Positions 1-9,564 are shown, numbered from the stretch's first letter. The stretch is 64,000 nt of DNA from Arcticibacterium sp047623945 (GCA_047623945.1 JBLHOT010000009.1:1-64000); one strand, 5' to 3'. Notes: generated by a model not told the origin, from the letters alone. Translations and numbers: made by a program.

Positions 1-485
1 TTTATAGCCGTAAAGTACTCGGCTGGAACTTATCGAATAGTATGGATGCTGAATGGTGCCAAGAAGTCCTTAAAGAAGCTATTCAAACTTATGGCCTCCC
101 AGAGATTATCAATACGGATCAGGGAAGTCAGTATACCTCAGAAGTGTTTACAAGTTGTGTTTTAGAAAATGGAATAAAATTGAGCATGGATGGCAAAGGT
201 AGAGCCACAGATAATGCATTTATAGAGCGTCTTTGGAGAAACGTCAAGTACGAAGAAATTTATCTTAACCCACCAGATGATGGGTTAGATTTACATCTTA
301 AATTAGTCGAATAATTTAACTTTTATAATAACCAGAGGCGACACGAAGGAATAGAATATCAGAGACCGGTTGAGGTCTATAACAACACCGCCTCAGACCA
401 AACCCCAGTTATCCACGATATTGAGACTTATGAACAAAAGAAAAAGAACCCAAAAGAAAACTTTACAACAGAAGTAGTAACTTAA
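1..485 (+). pseudogene. IS3-family transposase (OrfB, rve/DDE integrase core), 5'-truncated by window and with an in-frame stop
   Basis: The frame is open from base 3. It encodes the second half of an rve-type DDE integrase core: an NTDQGSQYTSEVF block with the second catalytic Asp, and FIERLWRNVKYEE with the catalytic Glu. The frame stops at TAA 312-314, but translation continues in the same frame as FNFYNNQRRHEGI...QRPVEVY to a TAA at 483-485. That is the conserved C-terminus of this family (usually YFxFYNxxRxH). A single TAT to TAA change at the conserved Tyr explains the break. The first catalytic Asp lies left of the window. The encoded protein would lack about 57 residues, so the copy is probably inactive. 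Confidence 0.85.
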
Positions 486-524
486 TCTTATTGATTTACT
501 GTCTAAAGAAAGGGGAGTACTTCA
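1..524 (+). mobile_element. IS3-family insertion sequence, right end only
   Basis: This is the right-hand part of an IS3-family element that continues left of the window. It holds the 3' part of the transposase gene and then a probable terminal inverted repeat at about 501-524. Read on the complementary strand, that end starts TGAAGTACTCCCC and is followed by a T-rich stretch and AGAC. IS3-family ends commonly begin with TG and carry a run of C a few bases in. The boundary at 524 is supported independently, because a decayed Fic reading frame starts at 525. The left end and the target duplication are outside the window. Confidence 0.75.
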
Positions 525-1130
525 TTAGAAACACTAATTAAAACTTTATGTAATTTCTTCAATAAAGACAAAATTGATTTTATTCATCCAATAACAAAAG
601 GCTGTATTATTTATTTCATGATAGGATGGATTCATCCGTTTACGAAAGGAAACGTACAGACAGCGAGAGCTCTTTTTGTTGACATATGTTAAAAAAGAAT
701 ACTGGCTAACTGACTATATGTCTATATCTAGGATAATTCAAGTCACAAAAAACAATATGAGAAAGCTTATCTGTATTCAGAATCATATGATAATGATTTA
801 AGCTATTTTAAATCTTATCAAAACAATGGAAAAACCTTATGAAGATCTTAAAGAATATTTAGGTAGAAAGCAACGAGCGGTCTCATGAAGGTCCAAATGA
901 TATATGAAAAAAATCCCCAAATACTTAATATTGTGAATGATAACGCAAATAGAATATTTAACACAAAATAAATTGAATCTAGATTCCAAGCTTTACAGCA
1001 AGATCCGGTTTAAATAACTTAGTAAAACTCGGTTTTCTGGAAGTTGCTCAAGTTAATAATGAAAAAAAACATTAAATCTAAAGCATTTGACAGAGTCGTA
1101 AGGAAGAATATAATACCAACCCTACTCTAA
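525..1130 (+). pseudogene. Fic-family protein, 3' half, disrupted by the IS and multiply frameshifted
   Basis: No intact ORF exists here, but three-frame reading gives a continuous Fic-family C-terminal half. Frame one (525-690) gives LETLIKTLCNFFNKDKIDFIHP, then IHPFTKGNVQTARALF, matching the Fic motif HPFxxGNGRxxR with the GR pair changed to VQ. A second frame gives EYWLTDYMSISRII. A third gives YEKAYLYSESYDNDLSYF. A fourth gives EKPYEDLKEYLGRKQ. Towards the end LVKLGFLEVAQVNNEKK and SKAFDRVV resemble the C-terminal winged-helix of Fic proteins. Fic enzymes usually transfer AMP to target proteins. Here the active-site loop is altered and the frame is broken at least three times, so the gene is dead. 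The 5' half should lie beyond the IS, left of the window. Confidence 0.8.
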
Positions 1131-1224
1131 TGCGTTTTGGGGGCGTTTGATTCATAAAAGCACCTCTCGGCAAATACTTAGAATAGGCTCATAAACCTTT
1201 TTTTGAGAAAAAGAAGTCTCCAAA

Positions 1225-3318
1225 TCACTTCAAAATCTGATAAACAATAAAGGCAGATACATAGGCCAGTACCGTCATGTAGGCTAGCTGTATCATGGGC
1301 CACTTCCAGCCTTTGGTCTCTCTATAAACTACCGCTATGGTACTCATGCACATCATAGCGAATACATAGAATATGAGTAAAGAGAAAGAGGTAGCCACAT
1401 TAAAAACAGGTTCTCCTGTCTCAGGATTCATTTCTCTTCTCAGTCGTGCTTTTATAGTATTATCATCTGCACTATCTCCTCCGATACTATAGATAGTAGA
1501 CATGGTCCCAACAAAAACCTCTCTGGCTGCAAAGGACGTAATCAAAGCGATACCTATTTTCCAATCATAACCCAATGGCTTTATCGCAGGCTCTATGGCC
1601 TTCCCAAAATGCCCGGCGTAAGAATGCTCTAGTTTATAAGCCCCTATCGCATGGTCTAGTTCTGTTCCACTTAAATCAGTTTGTTGAGCGGCCACCGTCG
1701 CTGCGGCTTTTTCTAGTTTATCTCCTGGTCCATAAGAAGCCAATACCCAGAGCACAATAGAAATAGCCAAAATTACTTTACCAGCTTCAAACACAAAGGT
1801 CTTAACCTTCTCATAAATGGTATAAAAAACCTGAGACCATCTAGGCGGTTTATAAGTAGGCAGTTCCATCACGAAGAAACTTCGCTTTTCTGCTTTCAGA
1901 AGTTTTTTAATCACCCACCCAGCCAGTAATGCAGAGAAGAAGCCTAATAAATAGAGCCCCATAAGGGCTACTCCCTGGAGGCCAAAAATGCCAAATACTT
2001 TGGTGTTGGGAACCACTAAGGCTATTAAAATAGTATATATAGGTAGTCTGGCAGCACAACTCATTAATGGCGTCACCATAATGGTCACAAGCCGTTCTTT
2101 CCAGTTTCCAATGGTTCTGGCAGACATCACTGCGGGCACAGCACAAGCCATACTTGAGATTAGCGGTACTACAGATTTTCCACTGAGTCCAAATCGTCTA
2201 ATTAATTTATCCATCAAAACCACTACCCTAGCCATATAGCCAGACTCTTCTAAAATAGTAATGAAGGCAAATAAGAAGGCTATTTGAGGTATAAATATCA
2301 AAACTCCTCCTATTCCTGCCACCAAGCCATCTGTGAGCAAAGAGGTGAGTTTACTCGCTGGTAATGTTGATTTTAGCCAGTCGTTTAGATGTGCTATGCC
2401 AGCATCTATCCAGTCCATCGGATATTCTGCCAGTGCAAAAACAGCATTGAATATGACATAGAGAATGGCGAAGAAAATGATATATCCCCATATTTTATGA
2501 AGGAATACCTTATCCATCCTATCTGACCTAGAGGCACCTTTGGTATCTGGTGATTTCACTACGTCCTTTAAAGACCTAGAAATATCTTCAAAGTGAGCTA
2601 AGGTTTCTGCTGATTGAAACGAGCTGGGTCTGAAATTATACTTAGCCGCAATGTCCTTCAGCTGTTTCTTCCTGGCGTCTGATAAAAAGCCTAATTTCTC
2701 AGTTTGGGCCAAGTATTGGCTCGCTAAATAATTATTTTTAAGGCCAAAGTTCTCTCTAACCTCCATTACTGCCTTATCAAAAACACTTTCAACCACCTCA
2801 TTGACGTGAACGAGTTTCTCGTCTAAGGCACGCTCCATGACTATTTTTAGGCCGTTAATACCTATTCCTTCTCGGGCGTTTAGTTCCACCACCGGAACCG
2901 CTAAGTTTTTCTCTAGCTGTAAAGAATCTATCTGAAGACCCTCTTCTAAGGCGGCATCCAGCATATTAAGAGCCAGCACCGTGGGTATACCCATATTAGA
3001 TACCTGCTCAAAAAGAAGCATATTTCTCTTCAGATTAGAGGCATCTACCACCACCACGGCTAGGTCTGGATAGTCTGGGTTTTCGGGATTTGCTAATACT
3101 TCTAAAACCACCTGCTCATCCATAGAGCTAGGATAAATACTATATGTACCGGGGAAGTCTATGATTTCTAGTTGCTGACCAGAAATTAGTTTGGCCACAC
3201 CCACTTTTTTATCCACCGTAACGCCAGGAAAGTTTCCTACTTTCTGTCTGAGGCCGGTGAGCTGATTGAACAAGGAGGTTTTACCACTGTTTGGATTTCC
3301 AATCAGAGCTACTTTCAT
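1225..3318 (-). CDS. feoB: Ferrous iron transporter FeoB
   Basis: FeoB is an inner-membrane Fe(II) transporter with a GTPase domain at its N-terminus. The G1 motif GNPNSGKT is at residues 7-14, G3 DFPG at 54-57 and G4 NMLD at 118-121. A helical spacer (about 170-270) follows, and then a polytopic membrane part with the two gate-like blocks typical of the family. At 697 residues it is the usual size for a FeoB without fused FeoA. It starts one base after the feoA stop codon, so the two are translationally linked. No FeoC gene is seen. The 3' neighbour is the decayed IS/Fic region on the other strand. Confidence 0.97.
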   Translation of the reverse strand: MKVALIGNPNSGKTSLFNQLTGLRQKVGNFPGVTVDKKVGVAKLISGQQLEIIDFPGTYSIYPSSMDEQVVLEVLANPENPDYPDLAVVVVDASNLKRNMLLFEQVSNMGIPTVLALNMLDAALEEGLQIDSLQLEKNLAVPVVELNAREGIGINGLKIVMERALDEKLVHVNEVVESVFDKAVMEVRENFGLKNNYLASQYLAQTEKLGFLSDARKKQLKDIAAKYNFRPSSFQSAETLAHFEDISRSLKDVVKSPDTKGASRSDRMDKVFLHKIWGYIIFFAILYVIFNAVFALAEYPMDWIDAGIAHLNDWLKSTLPASKLTSLLTDGLVAGIGGVLIFIPQIAFLFAFITILEESGYMARVVVLMDKLIRRFGLSGKSVVPLISSMACAVPAVMSARTIGNWKERLVTIMVTPLMSCAARLPIYTILIALVVPNTKVFGIFGLQGVALMGLYLLGFFSALLAGWVIKKLLKAEKRSFFVMELPTYKPPRWSQVFYTIYEKVKTFVFEAGKVILAISIVLWVLASYGPGDKLEKAAATVAAQQTDLSGTELDHAIGAYKLEHSYAGHFGKAIEPAIKPLGYDWKIGIALITSFAAREVFVGTMSTIYSIGGDSADDNTIKARLRREMNPETGEPVFNVATSFSLLIFYVFAMMCMSTIAVVYRETKGWKWPMIQLAYMTVLAYVSAFIVYQILK

Positions 3319-3319
3319 T

Positions 3320-3568
3320 TCAGGCCGCTTTAATGTTTTCTACTAAAACTGTGGCAGCTTCAGATTTTCGAAGTGAAACCTGATAATCACCGCCTATAGT
3401 CACACATACAGGGCAGCCAAGTGGAGCCTCTATGGTTACAGTAACTTGAGCCCCTGGAATAAAACCCATTTCCATCAACTTCAGAGATAAGTCTTCGTCT
3501 TCAAATCCTTTAACCAGAACAGACTGTCCTGGTAGGATATCGGATAATATTTGTTTGGGAACACTCAA
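3320..3568 (-). CDS. feoA: Ferrous iron transport protein FeoA (TTG start)
   Basis: This is a small cytosolic SH3-like protein of 82 residues that assists FeoB. The LPGQ near the N-terminus, the MEMGFIPG block (about 32-39) and the later VSLRKSEA are characteristic of FeoA. The start is unusual: the only start codon upstream of Met32 in this frame is TTG at 3566-3568, and a stop lies three codons before it. An alternative start at Met32 would delete half the domain, so TTG is the better choice. A TAnnTTTG box on the minus strand at 3602-3609 lies about 35 bases upstream, so feoAB probably has its own promoter, apart from glpD. Confidence 0.93.
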   Translation of the reverse strand: MSVPKQILSDILPGQSVLVKGFEDEDLSLKLMEMGFIPGAQVTVTIEAPLGCPVCVTIGGDYQVSLRKSEAATVLVENIKAA

Positions 3569-3601
3569 AAGTAGTTATTTAGAATTAGTATAAATAAAAC
3601 A

Positions 3602-3609
3602 CAAAGCTA
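3602..3609 (-). promoter_or_regulatory. Putative -7 promoter box for feoAB
   Basis: On the minus strand the sequence is TAGCTTTG, a full match to the Bacteroidetes -7 consensus TAnnTTTG, 33 bases before the feoA start. No matching TTG was found at the -33 position, so this rests on one element. Confidence 0.45.
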
Positions 3610-3643
3610 GTTCTTTTGGTTCTACTGATTTACTAATATTCTA

Positions 3644-5287
3644 TTAAATTGAAGCGGTAGCAATCTTTTTATCAAGCAGAGCCAAGTACTCTTTTAAATT
3701 GGCAGCACTTTCTTCATTAGACCAACCCAATTCCTTTTGAAAAATCGCTGCTACTTTTGCCGCTACTGCCATACTTGCCCTCCAATCTAAAATCTCCATG
3801 CGAATTCTCCTAGCAAAAAAATCTCTTAACTTGGTGGCCATTCCATACTTCACAGCGAAGGCCGCCTCTGCCATTAGAAATGGAAACCCTTCTTGTATTT
3901 TATCTCCTAAATCAGCATCTCCATCAATAAGCATAAGCACTTCTGGAGCTAAGTCTCCATAATTTTCACATAGGTGATCTGCTGTTTCTTTACTAAACCT
4001 TTTTGAGGTTTTCTCTATAAACGCCTTACTATCAAAAGCCTTATTCTGAGCACCTACTAACATATGATTAGCGGTGATGCAACTATTATCATTTCTATTG
4101 AAGAGCATATCTGCATAATCCATGCAGTCTTTGGCCATTACTCTGTAAGTGGTCCATTTCCCCCCTAGAAGGCTTAACAAATTAGAGGCAGGCATATGCT
4201 CCACCTCATGATCTCTAAGTAGTGCCTTGGTCTCTGTTCTTCTACTATTCCTAGGAGCTAGCAATGGCCTTACACCAGCAAAACCAGAGACAATATCTTT
4301 TCTAGTTAGGTCTTTTTCCAAAAAAGGATTGACCGTTTCCAATAAGTAATCTACCTCCTCGCTTTCTAAAAGAGGCTCTTTGCTCATATCATTATAAGCG
4401 GTATCTGTAGTACCTATAGCCACTTTATTGCCCAGTGGTTTTACAAAAACTACACGCCCATCCTTTGTTTTCGGGATGAGCATGGCATCTTTCCCCGGAA
4501 GCAATTCTGAAGGAAAGACGACATGAACTCCTTTAGAAGGTCGCATCCTATCCTCTTCTTCCGGTTCTGCCATTAACCTTATGTTATCTGCAAAAGGGCC
4601 AGTGCAATTGATAAATAATTTTGCTTTAATTTCAAAAGACTCCTTTGTGATTTCATCTTTCACCTCGGCCTTTTCTATTTTGCCTTCTTTGTCCTTGATA
4701 AAGTTTTGAACTGAAACATAATTCGCTACTGCAGCTCCTTTCTTTTCGGCAGATTGCACCATTGCAAAGGTATATCCTGCGTCATTCAGCGTGCCGTCAT
4801 AATAAAGCACCGAGCTGTGCATATTTTGGGCAAGCCCTGGCATTCTGGCGAATGTATCTTTTTTACTGAGCCATTGAGCACTCGGAAGGCCATCACCAAT
4901 GGCAAAAAGACCATATATTTTAAGTCCGATGGTATAATAAAGGCCTTCTATCCATGAAAATACGGGCGTTATTAAAGCTATCGGCTTTGCCAAATGCGGT
5001 GCAATGGTCAGCAACGTATGTCGTTCATTTAAACCGTGGCGTACTTGTCTAAGTTGCTCCAAGTCTAGTTGCTTAAACGCTCTTTCTAGATAGCGAACAC
5101 CTCCATGAATGAGTTTAGTGGATTTTGAGGAAGTCTCCGCACAGAAATCGCTCTTATCTATTAAGGCTACTTTATATCCTCTCAAAACAGCATCAATGGC
5201 CGTTCCCGCTCCACTTGCTCCTGCTCCTATGACACAAATGTCAAATTCTTCATTCCTTAAACGACTAAGGTGCTCTTGCCTATTCAT
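3644..5287 (-). CDS. glpD: Glycerol-3-phosphate dehydrogenase (FAD-dependent, GlpD/GlpA type)
   Basis: The enzyme oxidises sn-glycerol 3-phosphate to dihydroxyacetone phosphate and passes electrons through FAD to the quinone pool; it sits on the inner face of the membrane. The N-terminal FAD-binding motif GAGASG is at about residues 21-26. The STKLIHGGVRYLE block (about 56-68), the GVHVVFP and GTTDTAYND segments, and the GGKWTTYR motif near residue 380 are hallmarks of the GlpD family. The C-terminal helical cap domain is present, and 547 residues is normal. It follows lacZ by 38 bp on the same strand, which suggests one transcript with galK and lacZ. No glycerol kinase or glycerol facilitator is nearby. 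Confidence 0.95.
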   Translation of the reverse strand: MNRQEHLSRLRNEEFDICVIGAGASGAGTAIDAVLRGYKVALIDKSDFCAETSSKSTKLIHGGVRYLERAFKQLDLEQLRQVRHGLNERHTLLTIAPHLAKPIALITPVFSWIEGLYYTIGLKIYGLFAIGDGLPSAQWLSKKDTFARMPGLAQNMHSSVLYYDGTLNDAGYTFAMVQSAEKKGAAVANYVSVQNFIKDKEGKIEKAEVKDEITKESFEIKAKLFINCTGPFADNIRLMAEPEEEDRMRPSKGVHVVFPSELLPGKDAMLIPKTKDGRVVFVKPLGNKVAIGTTDTAYNDMSKEPLLESEEVDYLLETVNPFLEKDLTRKDIVSGFAGVRPLLAPRNSRRTETKALLRDHEVEHMPASNLLSLLGGKWTTYRVMAKDCMDYADMLFNRNDNSCITANHMLVGAQNKAFDSKAFIEKTSKRFSKETADHLCENYGDLAPEVLMLIDGDADLGDKIQEGFPFLMAEAAFAVKYGMATKLRDFFARRIRMEILDWRASMAVAAKVAAIFQKELGWSNEESAANLKEYLALLDKKIATASI

Positions 5288-5325
5288 TCTTCTTTATTAA
5301 AATCTTCTCAAAATTAGCTAAATTC

Positions 5326-8300
5326 TTACTCCAATGTAATGACATATGCGTAAGAATAGTTCTTTGCCAATAGCCTGTATTTCTCTAGCGGCTTAAGTCC
5401 CCAGCTATTATCTCCTCCTAGACCACGTTGCTTGAGGTCTATATGCAAAACCGTTATGTCCCTTTCTGTCACGTCATTGGCGTGTCTTTGCATTTTAGTC
5501 AACCCAGAATCAAAATCCTCCGACATAAAATGTAAGGCACTAAAACTTATAGGCTGAAGACCTTGCACCTTGAGTGTATGCCCCGCTGCATCAGAAAGGC
5601 TTACCCATCTTGTGTCTGTTCGGTATCCGTTTTCTTGTGGGCGGATATATGTATTCTCGAATTGATTTTTCACTAAGTCCGTGTATTGACCTAAAAAGGC
5701 CGCCGTCTTTCTATCTTGATAATTTTCAAAAGGACCTCTTCCGTAATAGTTAAGCTCATTAAAAGCCTTTGGCAATACCATTCGCATCCCCATTCTAGGA
5801 AGTTCAGAAACATTTTCGTCTTTAATCTGAAGCTCTGACTGTACCTTTAGTCTACCTCCTTCTAAAATGGTGTAGGTGATCTGATAGCTGGCATCCACAT
5901 CATCTAAACTATAAGAGACTTTAAGCCCGGCAGCAGAAGCCGTAATGTTACTCACTTTTTTGCTTGAATGAGCGGTACGCCAAACGGATGCTGTTTGCTG
6001 AAAAGCATGTCCAAAATCATTATCATTAGGTGCTCTCCAGAAATAAGGCTCAGGCATTTGACTTAAGTAAGCCACTCCGTTTTTAGTAAAGCTTGTTACT
6101 TTTCCAGTGTTTTTATTCAAAATCAACTTCACACCCTCTTTGGCATACACCAGTTCAGCATCAAGTTTGGACACATTAGTGGATGATTTATAATCACCAA
6201 CAATTAATGCCTCTTTGATAAACTCCTCCCTGGCTAATTCATGACCGACTGGAATCATAAGATCCGCACTTGCCTGATAGGCGAATACCTGGACCACATA
6301 CTCCATTCCTTTATTTAGTTTTGGCAAAGTTAATTGGGCCGATCCCTCATTATTCTCAAAGATCCCTTTTTGAACAATCTCACCATTTCCTAATATTTGG
6401 TATCCAAAACTATAATCAGTGAATTGAGTTTGCTCGCTAATCTTAAATGTACCCATCTCCCAATTAAAATTGGTAAAATGTACATTTTGATACACTTTTT
6501 TGACTTCATAAATCCCAGGATGAACCTCTCTATCCGAAGAAACTAGACCATTGGCACAGAAATTTTCATCGTTCCATTTGTTTTGACCTCCTAAATCTCC
6601 ACCGTAGGCAAAATACTTTCCTTTATAAGGATCGTGTGCTTCCAAGCCTTGGTCTACCCAATCCCAGATACAGCCGCCTTGCATATTTTTACTGGCGTAA
6701 ATGATATCCCAATACTCCTTAAAATTCCCGTTGCTATTTCCCATGGCGTGTGAATATTCACACATAATGTATGGCCGTTTAGAACCCGAATCTGCATATT
6801 TCTGCATGGCTGTTAAGGTTGGATACATGGGAGTAACAATATCCGTATTCGCCCCTTCACCTGCTTGCTCAGACTGTACTGGTCGCGTATTATCACGAGA
6901 TTTCATGTAGTCATATATCGCTTGGAAGTTAGAACCATTGCCGCACTCATTCCCCATAGACCAAACTATGACAGAAGGATGGTTTTTATCTCTTTCCAAA
7001 ACTCTTCTGGCTCTATCTAAGTGAGCGGCTTTCCATTCTGGCAAATAAGCAGGGTGCACCTTAGTATCCCAAGTTCCCTGAAGTTCTGCCCCCATGCCAT
7101 GCGTTTCTATATTGGCTTCGTCTATCACAAAAAGACCGTACTGATTACATAATTTAAGCCAAAGTGGGTCATTAGGATAGTGTGAGCTTCTAACGGTATT
7201 GATATTAAACAACTTCATAAGCCTAATATCTTCCAGCATACTTTCTTTAGATATCACATGTCCAGTTTTAGGTTCATGCTCATGTCTATTTACTCCTTTT
7301 ACAAAAATCCGTTGACCATTCACCAAAAGGCCTTTGTCTGTAATTTCTACTGTTCGGAATCCTACTTTTTGACTCACTACATCTACAACACCTCTTCTAT
7401 CAGACAAAGACAGAACCAATGTATATAAATTAGGTGTTTCGGTATTCCATGGTTTTACATTTGGCAATTCTATATTACTAAAACTAGTACCATTTCCTTG
7501 TACTAATTGATTTCCCATTGCAACAACTTGACCTTCAACGTCTATCAAAGAGAAAGAGAGTTCAAGGGGTTTTGAGGTAGCTGCAGAGAGGTCAATTGCC
7601 ACACTCAATTGACCTTCTTGGTAATCCTTAATCAAAAGAGCTTTTGCAAAGAAGTCCTTTATGTGAGCTTTTGGCCTAGCGTATAAAAGCACGTCTCTTT
7701 CTATTCCTGAAAGTCTCCAAAAGTCCTGATCTTCAATATATCTTCCATCATGCCAGCGGAGCACTTGAACAGCCAACGTATTTACGCCTTCCTCTAAATG
7801 CTCTGTAACATTAAATTCAGCAGCCGTTTTAGAGACCTTGCTAAAGCCTACTTCTTTGCCGTTGACCCATATATAGGCTGCACCAGAAATGGAACCGAAG
7901 CTTAAAATAATTTCTCTGTCGTCCCAGTTAGCGGGAACGGTAAACTCTTTAATATAGGAGCCTACCGGATTGTCCGTATGATCAATAAATGGTGGGTTCT
8001 TAGGAAATGGATAAATGACATTAGTATATATGGGAATACCGAAGCCTTCAATTTCCCAATTAGAAGGCACTTTAATGTCCGACCATTGCTCTGCGTTAAA
8101 GCCAGGTTTCATAAAAGTGGCAGATCGCTGCTCTGGTGTGTCCACATAGGAGAATTTCCATGTTCCGTTTAAGGATTTGTACCAAATGGACTTGGCCGCA
8201 TCATCTGAAAGGGCGGCTTCCGGGCTATCAAAATGTACAAGTTCTGCATGCGGAGCTAGCTTGTTAATTTCCACCATTTGAGGATTTTCCCACTCTTGGA

Positions 8301-8376
8301 ATGTAAACTTTTGGGCTATACCCAAAAAAGGACTCAGCAGCAGCAAGAATCCCAAAATCTGGTTATTCAATTTCAT
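5326..8376 (-). CDS. lacZ: Beta-galactosidase, glycoside hydrolase family 2
   Basis: A secreted five-domain GH2 enzyme of 1016 residues. A signal peptide (about 21 residues, ending GIAQ) sends it to the periplasm. Next come the sugar-binding jelly-roll (about 50-230), the Ig-like domain, the TIM barrel and the C-terminal Bgal_small_N beta-sandwich. The acid/base Glu lies in WSMGNECGNGS (about residue 474) and the nucleophile Glu in YIMCEYSHAMGNS (about residue 540), as in LacZ. The RHEHEPKTGH block is also typical. It hydrolyses terminal beta-galactosides. It lies 33 bp after galK and 38 bp before glpD, so the released galactose has a kinase encoded next door. The natural substrate cannot be read from sequence. 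Confidence 0.95.
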   Translation of the reverse strand: MKLNNQILGFLLLLSPFLGIAQKFTFQEWENPQMVEINKLAPHAELVHFDSPEAALSDDAAKSIWYKSLNGTWKFSYVDTPEQRSATFMKPGFNAEQWSDIKVPSNWEIEGFGIPIYTNVIYPFPKNPPFIDHTDNPVGSYIKEFTVPANWDDREIILSFGSISGAAYIWVNGKEVGFSKVSKTAAEFNVTEHLEEGVNTLAVQVLRWHDGRYIEDQDFWRLSGIERDVLLYARPKAHIKDFFAKALLIKDYQEGQLSVAIDLSAATSKPLELSFSLIDVEGQVVAMGNQLVQGNGTSFSNIELPNVKPWNTETPNLYTLVLSLSDRRGVVDVVSQKVGFRTVEITDKGLLVNGQRIFVKGVNRHEHEPKTGHVISKESMLEDIRLMKLFNINTVRSSHYPNDPLWLKLCNQYGLFVIDEANIETHGMGAELQGTWDTKVHPAYLPEWKAAHLDRARRVLERDKNHPSVIVWSMGNECGNGSNFQAIYDYMKSRDNTRPVQSEQAGEGANTDIVTPMYPTLTAMQKYADSGSKRPYIMCEYSHAMGNSNGNFKEYWDIIYASKNMQGGCIWDWVDQGLEAHDPYKGKYFAYGGDLGGQNKWNDENFCANGLVSSDREVHPGIYEVKKVYQNVHFTNFNWEMGTFKISEQTQFTDYSFGYQILGNGEIVQKGIFENNEGSAQLTLPKLNKGMEYVVQVFAYQASADLMIPVGHELAREEFIKEALIVGDYKSSTNVSKLDAELVYAKEGVKLILNKNTGKVTSFTKNGVAYLSQMPEPYFWRAPNDNDFGHAFQQTASVWRTAHSSKKVSNITASAAGLKVSYSLDDVDASYQITYTILEGGRLKVQSELQIKDENVSELPRMGMRMVLPKAFNELNYYGRGPFENYQDRKTAAFLGQYTDLVKNQFENTYIRPQENGYRTDTRWVSLSDAAGHTLKVQGLQPISFSALHFMSEDFDSGLTKMQRHANDVTERDITVLHIDLKQRGLGGDNSWGLKPLEKYRLLAKNYSYAYVITLE

Positions 8377-8409
8377 TGGTATGTTAAAGTTTAAGGTTTC
8401 TAAGTCTTT

Positions 8410-9564
8410 TTATATCAGCGAACAACCGTCCATAATCTTTACCGTATAAGATTCTGGCTTTGAGCCAAATCTAGTCGCGTATTCGCTTATGAAAGTCTCC
8501 GTAATTTTATCAATATTTTCCTTCTGAATAAGATTTATGGTGCAGCCACCAAAACCTCCTCCCATCATTCTAGCTCCTAGTATTCGTGTATCTCTTCTCG
8601 CTAAATCCACCAAGAAGTCCAGCTCATCACAGCTTACTTCATAAAGATTTTGAAGGCCATCATGCGTTTGGTACATAAGCTTCCCGAATGAGCCCATATC
8701 ATTATTTTGAAGAGCCATAGTAGCTTTTTCCATCCTTTCCGACTCCGCTATGACATAGTCACAGCGATTGTACACTTTTTGATTAAATTCCAATTTATGG
8801 CTTTCTAGCATATTCCTTTTCACATCTCTAAAGCTGGTGACTTCTGGATAATGCTTTTTAATAATATTTAACCCCGCCTCGCATTCTTCTCTTCGCTTAT
8901 TATACTCAGATTCTGCCAAATTATGACTCACTCCAGTATTGAATAGCACAATACTCAGATTGTCGGAATTAAAAGGAAGGTAAGTGTGCGTCAAGTTTTT
9001 ACAATCTAAACGAATAACTTGATTCTTTTTCCCCATAATAGAGGCATACATATCCATAATACCGCATCTTACTCCGGCGAAATTATGCTCTGCCTTTTGG
9101 GCCATTAAAGCCAACTCAAGCCTAGAAAACCCTAAGCTGTACATTTCATTGATGGCGAAGCCTATACCGCTCTCAATAGCCGCAGAAGAAGATAAGCCAG
9201 CACCCAGAGGCACATCGCCGCCAAATGCCAAATTGAACCCATATTGAATATCTTTCCCAGAGTCTTGAATCTCTTTTACTACGCCAATCAGGAAGTTCGC
9301 CCAACCTTTCTCTGTCTTTTGTAAGGACTCAAGGCTTATCGTCAAAGTGTCATCCAAGTCCACCGATTTGAGATGTATTTCAGTATCCTTTCTGGGAGAA
9401 AGGCAGAAAATGATGGCTTTATCTATTGCCGCAGGCAAAACAAACCCATCATTATAATCTGTATGCTCACCAATTAAGTTTATTCTTCCTGGTGCTCTAA
9501 CCTTTAGTTTTGGAGTGACACCGAATGTATTTTTAAAATCTCCTGAGACCCTTTCCAAGCTCAT
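8410..9564 (-). CDS. galK: Galactokinase
   Basis: A GHMP-family kinase that phosphorylates galactose to galactose 1-phosphate in the cytosol, first step of the Leloir pathway. The galactokinase signature GRINLIGEHTDYNDG is near the N-terminus, the ATP-binding PLGAGLSSSAAIE follows at about 110-122, and GGGFGGC lies near the C-terminus. I place the start at the ATG at 9562-9564 (384 residues), because the 24 codons before it in a longer frame encode an unconserved tail and run towards an inverted repeat and a -7 box. It is first of the galK-lacZ-glpD set. galT, galE and a galactose permease are not in this window. Confidence 0.96.
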   Translation of the reverse strand: MSLERVSGDFKNTFGVTPKLKVRAPGRINLIGEHTDYNDGFVLPAAIDKAIIFCLSPRKDTEIHLKSVDLDDTLTISLESLQKTEKGWANFLIGVVKEIQDSGKDIQYGFNLAFGGDVPLGAGLSSSAAIESGIGFAINEMYSLGFSRLELALMAQKAEHNFAGVRCGIMDMYASIMGKKNQVIRLDCKNLTHTYLPFNSDNLSIVLFNTGVSHNLAESEYNKRREECEAGLNIIKKHYPEVTSFRDVKRNMLESHKLEFNQKVYNRCDYVIAESERMEKATMALQNNDMGSFGKLMYQTHDGLQNLYEVSCDELDFLVDLARRDTRILGARMMGGGFGGCTINLIQKENIDKITETFISEYATRFGSKPESYTVKIMDGCSLI

